A stretch of 64,000 nt of DNA from Nitrospira japonica (GTDB lineage: Bacteria; Nitrospirota; Nitrospiria; Nitrospirales; Nitrospiraceae), in assembly GCF_900169565.1 (NCBI RefSeq), contig NZ_LT828648.1, positions 4,020,818-4,084,817 of the forward strand, given 5' to 3'. Position numbers and translations under genes: made by a program. Shown one piece after another: positions 44,578 through 52,931 of this stretch. Numbering within the stretch: the stretch's first letter is position 1; every line of letters begins with the position of its first letter. The notes under the pieces are model-generated. The model searched no databases. It was given only the letters and a program-made list of their open reading frames with translations, and was not told where the DNA came from.

Positions 44578-45570
44578 CTATCTGACCCCGGCCGCTCTCC
44601 CGGATTGACGTTCTTCGCTGGTATGCGGTCTCACTTTCCCTGACCGAACAAACAATCGTCCCCCTACGACACGCAGATCATCAAGCGACGTAGACGCATA
44701 CCGAGGCAACAAACTCGGACGGATTGCTTTCACGTATGTTTCATCTGCAAAACAGTTCGGTTCGAATCGGACCAATTCCAATCCCGCCTTCTCAAATTCC
44801 GCGATGAGGTCAGCCGGCCGGACCCGGTTTCCTCTTCCGCCATGACCATCGGCAAAACTGACTGCATACGTTGAATCTGGGATGGTCAAGAACTCCAGAG
44901 GTCGCTCATTGCTGGAATGGTCACGGAAATCGACCTGGTGAATACCAATACCGCCCGGCCGGGTTATGCGTCCCAACTCACCGCACAGGCTCGGAACGTC
45001 GGTCACATGTTCCAGCGTGGCATTGGAGACGACGGCGTCAAAAAGGGAATCGTCAAAATCGATACCACCGGGCACGAAGTCTCCGCGCTTCATTTGGATG
45101 AATTCCGCTGGGTGGCAGCGTTCGGACGTGACGAGATCCAGAATGGTCATGTCCAAAGTTGGGTACTTTCTGTGCAACCCCTCTCTCAACAAAGAGTAGA
45201 AACGAGGATGATAGTCCGAATGCCAATCCACGAGATATTTATCGAAGACGGCTACTCTTGCTCCCGCCATGGCGCAAAACAAGATCGCTCCGAGGTTGAT
45301 TCCGGGGCCCAATTCCAAGACCGACAAAGAGGACAAATCAGGAATCGGTTTCACTGGTCGTCGCAGCTCTTTGGCCACATGTTTGGCATACTCGGCTCCG
45401 CAGGCCATGGAAAATTCCACTTCTTCGCGCAGCCGTTCATCACTGTGCTGGCAGTTGGCGTAGTACACATGAACACCCTGTGTACCCTTCGTTCCCGCGA
45501 AACGGCGGTATATTCGCCGCAAGATCATCTGACAGTTGGCTTTTATGTCCAAGACCGTGGTCGTTATCAT
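44578..45570 (-). CDS. SAM-dependent methyltransferase (class I)
   Basis: The 330-residue protein has motif I LSVLELGPGINLGAILFCA at residues 82-100, then AVFDKYLVDWHSDYHPRF. It continues with VVSNATLEHVTDVPSLCGEL, then GGIGIHQVDFRDHSSNERPL, and ends RYASTSLDDLRVVGGRLFV. It matches residues 1-282 of the fused methyltransferase that follows, including the SNATxEHxTD, HQxDFRDHxxxERPLE and LRVxGGR segments. Its start overlaps the stop of the SGNH gene before it (ATGA). The acceptor is not known; the pair suggests successive methylations of a glycan. Confidence 0.8.
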   Translation of the reverse strand: MITTTVLDIKANCQMILRRIYRRFAGTKGTQGVHVYYANCQHSDERLREEVEFSMACGAEYAKHVAKELRRPVKPIPDLSSLSVLELGPGINLGAILFCAMAGARVAVFDKYLVDWHSDYHPRFYSLLREGLHRKYPTLDMTILDLVTSERCHPAEFIQMKRGDFVPGGIDFDDSLFDAVVSNATLEHVTDVPSLCGELGRITRPGGIGIHQVDFRDHSSNERPLEFLTIPDSTYAVSFADGHGGRGNRVRPADLIAEFEKAGLELVRFEPNCFADETYVKAIRPSLLPRYASTSLDDLRVVGGRLFVRSGKVRPHTSEERQSGRAAGVR

Positions 45571-47411
45571 TGTCTTGCAAAGGGTTGCAGATCAGATCGG
45601 TTTCTCACACGCATCTCAATCATCCTGGCCCAGATGGCGTTCGCGACTTCATTGGGGTGCCCCTCCCATCTGCTGACGGTCAGGTTTTGCTCGCTAAACG
45701 AGCGGTAGTATGGTTCCGTGTCGATCACATCCATGCCGGCACGCGCGAGGTGGCGTTCCGCTATCTTGGTGATCTCGTAAGGGCGTGGATCCACCGCACG
45801 ATACTTTTGATCCAGCACAATGGCGACCATCGGAGGGAGTCCCTGAGAGAGAACATAGGCATTCATGGCGGCCACGTCCTGAGCAAATCGTCCTTGATAA
45901 TTTCCGAAGTCTTTCAAAATATCTTCGTAAAAGTCCGCGCGCAGTCCCACCCGTAGAAGAAATGCACTGTACCCGTCACTGGTAAGCCTGAGTATTCGGC
46001 TTCGTGTCATGAGATCCTGTTTGAGCCATTCCGGAAGGGGAATCGAGAAGTTATTCGTCATTGCGTACTGCCCAACGCCGGAGGGCAGAAAATCGTTATG
46101 GCAGACCCCATAAATCACGAGATCAGGCCGCAGGCGTGGTACAAACTCATAAATCCTCTTCTTGATGTCCTCACTTTGCATTCCATCCGATCCCAGATTG
46201 AGAAATTCTATGGCGTACTCCTTCTCCATGAGTCGTTGCAGCACTGCTGGGTACGTAAACCGTTCTTCGATCCCATCGCCATACGTAAGACTGTCCCCTA
46301 CGACCATGACACGGAATGTATTCGAACGCTTGGCGTCAAAATCAGACGTTCGCCGTATCCCATTCGCGTCGTACACGTGCAAAATGCCATGCCACTGCGA
46401 CGCTCGAACGGCGCCTTCCACCATTGCAGATCGCCTTTCCCATTCCTGGGGCATGGTCAGTAACGACTGCCTCCATGCGACCTGAGCGAGCACCTCCGAT
46501 GGTACGGACACGGAGAATGAATTCAGTAGAGTACGAAGATGGGAATTTGCAGTCTCATGAGCCTGCCTCGGCACGTCGTGGCCGCGCTCGTCCGGGCTCA
46601 TGCCCGCCCGCTCATGCCAGGCCAAGACCGCTTCAGTAACCGTCAGAGTCAATCCGATCGAGACGGCTGCAAGCGTCAGATCTCCGACTCGCACCCCTCG
46701 ACTGCTTCTTTCTGGTATTTCCCGTGTCATCTCCCACAGTGCATACACCATCCATATCGCCGCCACTACAGCACTGCACAACATGACCCACAACATGACG
46801 CCGTGAGCCTTCATCGTCCCCCATCCACACAATAGTGCGATGGATAGTATGAGCATGAAGCGAATGCCGTCGTGAACGAGCCGGCTGCCGTCCGTTTTCC
46901 TGCACCGGTCCCTGCAGAGACGTTTCACAAGCAAGAGCAGCCCAAACAGTCCGAGTACAAGAGAAAGAGATGGAGCGAGAAAAAGGCGCAAGCGGACGGC
47001 ATACCGGTGCTCATTCGTTCGGGGGTCGCTGTCGTCAGAAGCGGAAAAGTACAGCTCGTGCCTCCAGTGAGAAAACTTGCCATGCCCCTCCTTGCGGATG
47101 TTGGCGTGCATTTGGTGCGGAGGTCCGAGAGGCTTGCCGTCTTCGAACAACTCGGTGAACGCCTCATTCGGCGCCCCCACAGCATCCGGGCGGGTTGCGA
47201 GTGGCCAGGACAATGCCACTGGCCATGCATATGCATGACCATCGTCGTGGCGAATATCTGTTTTCTCCAATTGCCACAACACAGGCACGCCGGCGAATGT
47301 TCCGAATCCCAGCAGCATCGCCAGAAGCAAGAGCAACGACAGAGACATTCGATTATTGTGGGTTACGACGCCGGGACGAGCTGTATGGATCATGGATAGC
47401 TTGCGTTCCAT
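45567..47411 (-). CDS. Membrane SGNH hydrolase-like protein with N-terminal SHWG module
   Basis: The 614-residue protein starts with a membrane segment (SLSLLLLLAMLLGFGTFAG). The module described at 46986-47252 follows (residues 54-142), then three or four more membrane segments (about 143-265), and a C-terminal SGNH domain. Block I is FRVMVVGDSLTYGDGIEERF, followed by FLNLGSDGMQSEDIKKRIY, VIYGVCHNDFLPSG and, near the end, WEGHPNEVANAIWARM with the catalytic His. The topology places the module and the catalytic domain on the periplasmic side. It is expected to transfer or hydrolyse an ester on a glycan, but this is not proven. Confidence 0.75.
   Translation of the reverse strand: MERKLSMIHTARPGVVTHNNRMSLSLLLLLAMLLGFGTFAGVPVLWQLEKTDIRHDDGHAYAWPVALSWPLATRPDAVGAPNEAFTELFEDGKPLGPPHQMHANIRKEGHGKFSHWRHELYFSASDDSDPRTNEHRYAVRLRLFLAPSLSLVLGLFGLLLLVKRLCRDRCRKTDGSRLVHDGIRFMLILSIALLCGWGTMKAHGVMLWVMLCSAVVAAIWMVYALWEMTREIPERSSRGVRVGDLTLAAVSIGLTLTVTEAVLAWHERAGMSPDERGHDVPRQAHETANSHLRTLLNSFSVSVPSEVLAQVAWRQSLLTMPQEWERRSAMVEGAVRASQWHGILHVYDANGIRRTSDFDAKRSNTFRVMVVGDSLTYGDGIEERFTYPAVLQRLMEKEYAIEFLNLGSDGMQSEDIKKRIYEFVPRLRPDLVIYGVCHNDFLPSGVGQYAMTNNFSIPLPEWLKQDLMTRSRILRLTSDGYSAFLLRVGLRADFYEDILKDFGNYQGRFAQDVAAMNAYVLSQGLPPMVAIVLDQKYRAVDPRPYEITKIAERHLARAGMDVIDTEPYYRSFSEQNLTVSRWEGHPNEVANAIWARMIEMRVRNRSDLQPFARQ
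46986..47252 (-). repeat. SHWG module, copy A (residues 54-142 of the SGNH protein)
   Basis: It opens RHDDGHAYAWPVALSWP, continues FTELFEDGKPLGPPH, then HANIRKEGHGKFSHWRH, ELYFSASDDSDPRTNEHRY. The same ordered landmarks (E-x-G/E-D, LG, H-x3-H/D-x2-I/V, G-x-G, SHWG-like, LYFS, SD-x-SDP, NGR-like, Y) occur in four other copies between 49 and 55 kb. The sequence family is not known to me. Confidence 0.7.
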
Positions 47412-47447
47412 AATATCGAGACCCGCTCACTCAACCGATTGATCTGC

Positions 47448-48407
47448 TCAGTGTGTCTTCTTGCCGAGCATGTGGTACGCGCACTTGTGCGGCTCGTCCC
47501 GATTGAGCATCACGACGTCCGTAAATCCTTCCGCCAGATACCATTCCCGGATGAGGTCCTCTTCGATCGTCCAGTTGAAAAAGGTATTGAGCATGTCGAA
47601 CAGATTGATCGCATTCTCCGGCCGGTCGGCGATCTCGTACGCATAGCGCAGCCGCTCTTCGATGCTCGCGAGCTGACGGTGATAGTACCGGCGGCTTTCG
47701 AGCACGAACGGAGAGTTATGGTAGGTCGGCGCGTACACCATCGCGTACAACTCTCCGCCCGGCCTGACGGTCCGCGCCACGTTCATGAACGCCAGCTTGG
47801 GATCATGCGTGCACATCATGACGCCCCAGCAGAGCGTGAAGTCGAACGCGCCGTGCAGGTCAGGCCGGCGCTCCAGGATGTCGAACAGATTCAACGACTC
47901 GACGTCGTCGTTGAAGCGGCGCGTCGACCGGACCGCGTGCCGGGACACGTCCACGGATTTCACCGTGGCCCCAAGGGCCATCAGGGCCCGGGTCCAGCGA
48001 CCGGCGCCGCAACCGATGTCCAAACAACGTTTGCCCTGAAAATGGTCCACCGGGAATTTGGGATGCAGATGCAGCCGTCCGCCGACCTCGCGCCGCTGCT
48101 CGTCCCGTCGCCCCCGGCCGAGCCGGCGAACCATTGGAAGCCACAGCCCGTACCGGCGGCGGGCCAGCAGGTCCTTGACCCCGGTCAATTCGAAGATGCG
48201 GTCGTCCACGTAGGGATCGCTCGTCTCCACACCCGTATGACGGCAGAATCCGACGCGCCGCTCCAAAAACAAGCGCCACTGGTCGTCAAATTGTTCGCCG
48301 TATTCCACCGGCTGGTACTGGCCGCTGTATTCGTCGCGCCAGACGATTCGGTCGTGATCGAAGTGCGGATTGACCGGCCGGGTCTGCTCCGCGGACACGG
48401 TCATCAT
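47448..48407 (-). CDS. SAM-dependent methyltransferase (class I)
   Basis: The 319-residue protein has motif I KRCLDIGCGAGRWTRALM near residues 122-139. It continues with VKSVDVSRHAVRSTRRFN, FDFTLCWGVMMCTHDPKLAF and VRPGGELYAMVYAPTYHNSP. The N-terminal 110 residues (YGEQFDDQWRLFLERRVGF) are helical and precede the SAM domain. Its ATG overlaps the stop of the SGNH gene before it (ATGA), implying coupled translation. It does not contain the SHWG module found in its neighbours. The acceptor is unknown; proximity to the Wzm/Wzt exporter suggests a terminal glycan methylation, since several such exporters recognise chain-terminating methyl or phosphate groups. Confidence 0.82.
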   Translation of the reverse strand: MMTVSAEQTRPVNPHFDHDRIVWRDEYSGQYQPVEYGEQFDDQWRLFLERRVGFCRHTGVETSDPYVDDRIFELTGVKDLLARRRYGLWLPMVRRLGRGRRDEQRREVGGRLHLHPKFPVDHFQGKRCLDIGCGAGRWTRALMALGATVKSVDVSRHAVRSTRRFNDDVESLNLFDILERRPDLHGAFDFTLCWGVMMCTHDPKLAFMNVARTVRPGGELYAMVYAPTYHNSPFVLESRRYYHRQLASIEERLRYAYEIADRPENAINLFDMLNTFFNWTIEEDLIREWYLAEGFTDVVMLNRDEPHKCAYHMLGKKTH

Positions 48408-50023
48408 GCGACCCCCTGACGGGAAGGAGGCGGGATGAGGTGCTGCCCTTCCAGAAACCGAAAGACCTCCTCCGCCATCCTCTTGCTGCCCCGTTCGTTG
48501 AAATGACAATTGTCGAAGGTGTCCTCGCGGACAAACGTGCCCGGTTCCATCAGCACCTGGAGAAACGGCGTCCGAAATTCTTCCGCGATCATACGATTGA
48601 CCTCGTTGTGCTCGCGTACGCCCCGGGCAAACACGTCGTCCCCTTCCTTCACGGCGATGAAATGCTGCGGCAGCACGACGACGCGCCGGTTTTCTCCCTG
48701 CAACAGATGAATGAGGTTGCGCAGGTGCCCCCGGTAGATGTCGGGATGATTGCGGTCCAGGGCCGCGGACCATTCGGAAAGCGACGGCCTGGGCGGGCTC
48801 ACCACGCCGCCGATGCCGGTCCGGCGGACATGGACGATATGGCGCGTGAGGAAGTAGTAACGGTACGGCGACAGCGGCGCCAGGACTGGATTCGGGCGCG
48901 GCAGCACGGAACCTTCGCTTCGCCACGGAATGCGGTAATTCGAATAGTCAGGCGTCAGCACGCCGAACAAACGGGCATCGACGTCGTTGATCCCTTCATA
49001 CAGCACCACCAGATCGGGCCGCAGATCGTTGAGCAGGATGAGGTAGTGGAGGGAATTCTCCAGCACGGTATAGCCCCCGACTCCGCCGTTGATGACGTCA
49101 CAGGCCTCTCCGCAGCGAGACCGCACCCGCTGCTCGAGTTGATGCACCCAGGTATCCTGTTCTCTCCGGATGAGCTCACCGAAGGTCGTGCTTCCGCCCA
49201 ACACGAGCGCCCGCCACCGCACCATGCCGCGGGACCGAATCGGCTCGCCGCGGCGAATCCGGTAGGCGGCATTGAATTGCTTCGCATCCCCATAGGACAT
49301 CTGAGGGTTGAGGGCGTAGTTCAGATACTGATGCTCGGAAAAATTGACGGACTCTCCCGGCGCAAATTCCATGGCGGTGCCTTCATGAAACGCATAGCGA
49401 AACCACTCGGCGGTTTTCCGCCCTTGCTCCGCGAGCGCCCGTTCCGTCAGGACCCAGAACAGGGCCTGAATCACCAGCACCATGGCGGCCGACAGAGCCA
49501 CTGCCCGTATCCCCAGTTGCCATCCCATCCTCCCGCCAAACAGCCGGCCGCCGACCCGGTCAATCCCGAAGGCGAGGGCGAGAAAATCCAGCAGCAACAG
49601 GCCGACATAGAGGGATACCGGCAGCATCGCGCCGTAGCGCAGCACATAGGTCCTGCCGTTCACGTTCGGATCGCTGTTGTCCGAGGTTGAAAAGTACAGT
49701 CGATCGCCCCAATGGGAAAATCCTCCGCCCCCTCTGCTGCGGATGACGTCGTGAGCCGTGTGAGGGATTCCTTGTGTCGTGCCCTGCTCGTAGAGCTCCA
49801 CGCGTGAATCCTCACCTCCCAAGCCGTCGGAGGGCAACACCATCGGCATGTCGGCCACGAAGGCATGATCCGAATCGTGGAGATAGGGCCCGGCAAGCCG
49901 GATCTCGCGCCCAACCATCCGATCCGGCGGCCAATAGACCCACAGGACCACGTTGGCCGCCGCAAGGCCGACCAGCAACACTGCCGCCCATCGTCGAGAT
50001 CCCGACGTCCTAGTCGCCATCAT
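48404..50023 (-). CDS. Membrane SGNH hydrolase-like protein with N-terminal SHWG module
   Basis: The 539-residue protein begins with a membrane segment (WAAVLLVGLAAANVVLWVY). The SHWG module follows (residues 47-130), then two or three more membrane segments (about 130-195), and a C-terminal SGNH-like domain. That domain has LVLGGSTTFGELIRREQDTW (block I Ser as GST), CDVINGGVGGYTVLENSLHY, VVLYEGINDVDARLFG and DNCHFNERGSKRMAEEVF with the catalytic Asp/His. The order membrane-module-membrane-SGNH is the same as in the gene at 45567-47411. It overlaps the methyltransferase-like gene before it by 14 bases and the next by 4. Confidence 0.76.
   Translation of the reverse strand: MMATRTSGSRRWAAVLLVGLAAANVVLWVYWPPDRMVGREIRLAGPYLHDSDHAFVADMPMVLPSDGLGGEDSRVELYEQGTTQGIPHTAHDVIRSRGGGGFSHWGDRLYFSTSDNSDPNVNGRTYVLRYGAMLPVSLYVGLLLLDFLALAFGIDRVGGRLFGGRMGWQLGIRAVALSAAMVLVIQALFWVLTERALAEQGRKTAEWFRYAFHEGTAMEFAPGESVNFSEHQYLNYALNPQMSYGDAKQFNAAYRIRRGEPIRSRGMVRWRALVLGGSTTFGELIRREQDTWVHQLEQRVRSRCGEACDVINGGVGGYTVLENSLHYLILLNDLRPDLVVLYEGINDVDARLFGVLTPDYSNYRIPWRSEGSVLPRPNPVLAPLSPYRYYFLTRHIVHVRRTGIGGVVSPPRPSLSEWSAALDRNHPDIYRGHLRNLIHLLQGENRRVVVLPQHFIAVKEGDDVFARGVREHNEVNRMIAEEFRTPFLQVLMEPGTFVREDTFDNCHFNERGSKRMAEEVFRFLEGQHLIPPPSRQGVA
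49634..49885 (-). repeat. SHWG module, copy B (residues 47-130 of the SGNH protein)
   Basis: Landmarks in order are YLHDSDHAFVADMP, VELYEQGTTQGIPH, HDVIRSRGGGGFSHWGD and RLYFSTSDNSDPNVNGRTY. It aligns along its whole length with copy A, and most closely over the final 30 residues with copies A and D. Confidence 0.7.
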
Positions 50024-50717
50024 GCACCTGATACGGCGAGACGAACGGCGCGTCCTTTTCCTTGCGCAGCGCGACCACGTACATCATGTTCGCCGGTAAT
50101 TCGGATCCGGCCAGCAGCTCATGCATCGGCTTCGCCATGCTGGTCGGCTCGCCGGCCCGGCGCGTGATGAAGACCTGCGGCCTGGGCGGGCCGTCGGGGA
50201 ACACGTCTTTGAGCGCGTAATAGCCCTCCGCCAGCAATTCGTAGCCGTTGGCTTCGATCATCGAGTGGAATAACAGCGGATTGAAATTGAAGAACCCGTG
50301 CTCGTACCAGGTCAACGGAGCCATGTGAATGAGCGTCCCGCCGGTTCTCGTCAGCCGATGCAGATTTTCCATCGCTTGTCTCACGTCGAAGACATGCTCC
50401 AGCGTTCCTCCGTTGAGGATGGTGCCGAAATGCCCGACCAGATCGGCCGGCACCGGGCGATTGAGGTCCAGCGACAGGCTGGCGCGACCGTTGAGATCGC
50501 AGTCCCGATAGTCCCGGATGTTATACCGGTCCCGAAAAAAGGCCCGTACGGAGCCTTCCTTTTCCAACGAGTCGTATCCGTACAGGCGCGCAAACTGTCC
50601 GATCTGTTCGGCCGGCTCCCTGATCGTGAGCGAACCGAGGCCGAGCACCGGATTCTGGATGCCACCCAACGCGGCGCAAAGATCAAGAAACTCGGCTTGA
50701 GCGAAATCAATCCCCAT
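50010..50717 (-). CDS. Methyltransferase-like protein with degenerate SAM site
   Basis: The 235-residue protein has the later part of a class I methyltransferase fold: GTILNGGTLEHVFDVRQAM and NLHRLTRTGGTLIHMAPLTW, resembling EHVxD and RxLxxGG segments. It lacks a recognisable glycine-rich motif I; the region about residues 20-80 (LGSLTIREPAEQIGQFARL) does not contain GxGxG. It may be an inactive or divergent enzyme, or one that acts on another substrate. It lies between the Wzt gene (9 bases before its start) and the SGNH gene, which it overlaps by 14 bases. Confidence 0.65.
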   Translation of the reverse strand: MGIDFAQAEFLDLCAALGGIQNPVLGLGSLTIREPAEQIGQFARLYGYDSLEKEGSVRAFFRDRYNIRDYRDCDLNGRASLSLDLNRPVPADLVGHFGTILNGGTLEHVFDVRQAMENLHRLTRTGGTLIHMAPLTWYEHGFFNFNPLLFHSMIEANGYELLAEGYYALKDVFPDGPPRPQVFITRRAGEPTSMAKPMHELLAGSELPANMMYVVALRKEKDAPFVSPYQVHDGD

Positions 50718-50726
50718 GATTCATCC

Positions 50727-52010
50727 TCATCGGACGCTGTACGAGGCCGGAGCCATCTCCACAGAGACATCGAGGTTGACGAGAGAATTCGTATAGGCAA
50801 AGCGGTCTCCCGTCACCTCGAACTGCAGGCCGTCGTAAAGCAGATCGTATTGTTTGCCGTCCGACCGCGCGGCGCTGGCGGTCAGAAAATACGTGCCGCC
50901 GGCCAACCACATCGACAGGTGAAAGACCACCTGAACCGCATCACCCGCCTTGACAGCCTCCACCGGCACTCCTCGAAGCAGAGTATCAGTCCCATAGAGA
51001 TCGACCCCGCGCCGGTCACGAATGAGCATCCCGGCGACCAGATCGTCCAGGTCCTCACGCGCGATGATCGTGAAGCGGACCGTGCAGCCGGACCCGGACT
51101 CCACGGTCGACGCCGGGCGACCGTCCCGATCGTGGATCGCAAGGTTCGTAATCGCCGCCCGGCCATTGCCGTACCGCATACAGCGGTGACCGGAAGCCCT
51201 GACCTGATCCGGTTCCACCCCGCTCTGCGGAGCCGCGTCGCATGGCGGCACGGCTGCATCCGGCTCATCTCCGCCGAACAACATTCGATGGTAGTATTTG
51301 GTCACGTACGACGGATCTCCGTCGGCCGCCACCGTTCCGTTCTCGAGCAGGATCGCCCGGTCGCACATCGACGTGATCGCATCGGCGCTGTGGGACACCA
51401 AGAGGATGGTTTTTCCGGCTTCGCGAAACGATCGAAACTTGTCGCAGCATTTCTTCTGAAACCGGGCATCTCCCACCGACAACGCCTCATCGACGATCAG
51501 GATGTCGGGATCAGCGCTCACGACCGTGCTGAACGTCAGCCGGGCCTGCATGCCGGTCGAATAGGTCTTGAACGGTTGATCGATGACCTCGCCCAATTCG
51601 CTGAACGCGATGATGCTCTCGATCCGGGCGTCGATCTCATCGTTGGTGAGACCGAGACAGAGCCCTCCCATGTACACGTTCTCGCGGCCGGTATATTCGG
51701 GATGAAAGCCGGTGCCCAGCTCCAGGATCGACGTCACCTTGCCCTGCACCTCGACGTCGCCGCCGGTCCGCTCCAGTGTGCCGGTCAGGATTTTCAGCAG
51801 CGTACTTTTTCCCGCGCCGTTGCGTCCCATGACGCCCACCACCTCGCCGTGTCGCAGTTCGAAGCTCACGTCGCGGAGCGCCCAACGCACCTCATGCCTG
51901 GGCCGCCTGGTGATCAACTCGCGGATCAGATCGGCAGGCCGCCGGTAGATTTCGAACCGCTTCGAGAGCTGCCGTACCCGAATCGCAGGTGCGCCGGCTT
52001 CGACGGTCAT
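50727..52010 (-). CDS. wzt: ABC transporter ATP-binding protein, polysaccharide exporter (Wzt)
   Basis: The 427-residue protein has an ATPase domain with Walker A GVMGRNGAGKSTLLKIL at residues 59-75, the Q-loop/conserved ILELGTGFHPEYTGRENVY, signature YSTGMQARLTFS and Walker B DILIVDEALSVGD. An H-loop (LVSHS) follows. A second domain (about 265-427) is a beta-sandwich Wzt_C carbohydrate-binding domain of the kind that recognises the modified non-reducing end of the O-polysaccharide. The extra domain means the exporter may be specific for a terminal modification. The ATG at 52010 overlaps the permease stop (ATGA). A longer frame upstream lies inside the permease gene. Confidence 0.92.
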   Translation of the reverse strand: MTVEAGAPAIRVRQLSKRFEIYRRPADLIRELITRRPRHEVRWALRDVSFELRHGEVVGVMGRNGAGKSTLLKILTGTLERTGGDVEVQGKVTSILELGTGFHPEYTGRENVYMGGLCLGLTNDEIDARIESIIAFSELGEVIDQPFKTYSTGMQARLTFSTVVSADPDILIVDEALSVGDARFQKKCCDKFRSFREAGKTILLVSHSADAITSMCDRAILLENGTVAADGDPSYVTKYYHRMLFGGDEPDAAVPPCDAAPQSGVEPDQVRASGHRCMRYGNGRAAITNLAIHDRDGRPASTVESGSGCTVRFTIIAREDLDDLVAGMLIRDRRGVDLYGTDTLLRGVPVEAVKAGDAVQVVFHLSMWLAGGTYFLTASAARSDGKQYDLLYDGLQFEVTGDRFAYTNSLVNLDVSVEMAPASYSVR

Positions 52011-52885
52011 AGCACCTCGCCGAACATGAGTTTGAGCTTTCGGAAGACCCGATAGCCGAGAAACAACACGGCCGGACTCAAGAGGAGCAGCAGCAGCCAG
52101 GAGACGGGATGAACGAACCGGCCGTAATACAAAGCATCCTGGTAACACCAGACCAGGTGACTGAACGGATTCAGAGACAGCAACGAGGCGAACCCCGGAA
52201 CCGTTCTTTCGATTGACTCTTCGGAGTAGAGAATGGGTGCCACAAAGACGCCGGCACTCACAAAGACCTGGACGATCTCGCGCAAATCACGGACATAGGC
52301 CCCAACGGAAGACAGCACGTAGACCAGGCCGGCCATCACCATCAGCTGAAGCAGAAAGAGCAGCGGGAGCATCGCGGCAAGAAGGGGCACGTGGCGATCG
52401 ACGGCCGCCATATACAGGAGAAGAACGAACGTCGCGATTCCTTGCGGAAGCCCCGAGGCCAGCACCGATTTGATCGGAAGGATTTCCACGGGAAAGACGA
52501 CTTGCTTGACCAGTCCCGCTTCATTCACGATCGCTCCGGTACCGCGCGACATAGCATCCGCGACGGTCAACCACGGAATCAAGCCGGCCAGAATGTACGT
52601 GACCGCGCTGCCCTGGCCGCCGCCGAACGGCACGCGCGACGGAAAAACGAAGGTGAACAAGAATAGATAGAGCCCCATCAGCAGGATGGGGTGCGCGACG
52701 GCCCACAACGTACCCAGCGCCTGTCCGGCATAACGGTCGCGCACTTCCCGCTTCGCCATCTGCCAGACCAGGCGGCGGCGGTCGAAGAGCGTCTCGACTA
52801 AGCCGCCGGTGCCTCGCAATTCCCGCCGGACGGTCGGCGAACGCGCCGGGCCAATCGACAATGGCATACTCGTTTGCGTCATCAA
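52007..52885 (-). CDS. wzm: ABC transporter permease, polysaccharide exporter (Wzm)
   Basis: The 292-residue protein has about six membrane segments and the ABC2_membrane pattern RREVRD-like (VWQMAKREVRDRYAGQALG). It continues with VAHPILLMGLYLFLFTFVF, GLIPWLTVADAMSRGTGAI and LSLNPFSHLVWCYQDALYY. Together with Wzt it forms the inner-membrane exporter for a lipid-linked polysaccharide. It overlaps wzt by 4 bases and follows the radical SAM gene by 46 bases. A hydrophilic N-terminal tail of about 35 residues precedes the first segment. Confidence 0.92.
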   Translation of the reverse strand: MMTQTSMPLSIGPARSPTVRRELRGTGGLVETLFDRRRLVWQMAKREVRDRYAGQALGTLWAVAHPILLMGLYLFLFTFVFPSRVPFGGGQGSAVTYILAGLIPWLTVADAMSRGTGAIVNEAGLVKQVVFPVEILPIKSVLASGLPQGIATFVLLLYMAAVDRHVPLLAAMLPLLFLLQLMVMAGLVYVLSSVGAYVRDLREIVQVFVSAGVFVAPILYSEESIERTVPGFASLLSLNPFSHLVWCYQDALYYGRFVHPVSWLLLLLLSPAVLFLGYRVFRKLKLMFGEVL

Positions 52886-52931
52886 TCAGCCCCCCGACGG
52901 TCGCACGGATGCTGAACCGGCGCGGATGCAA

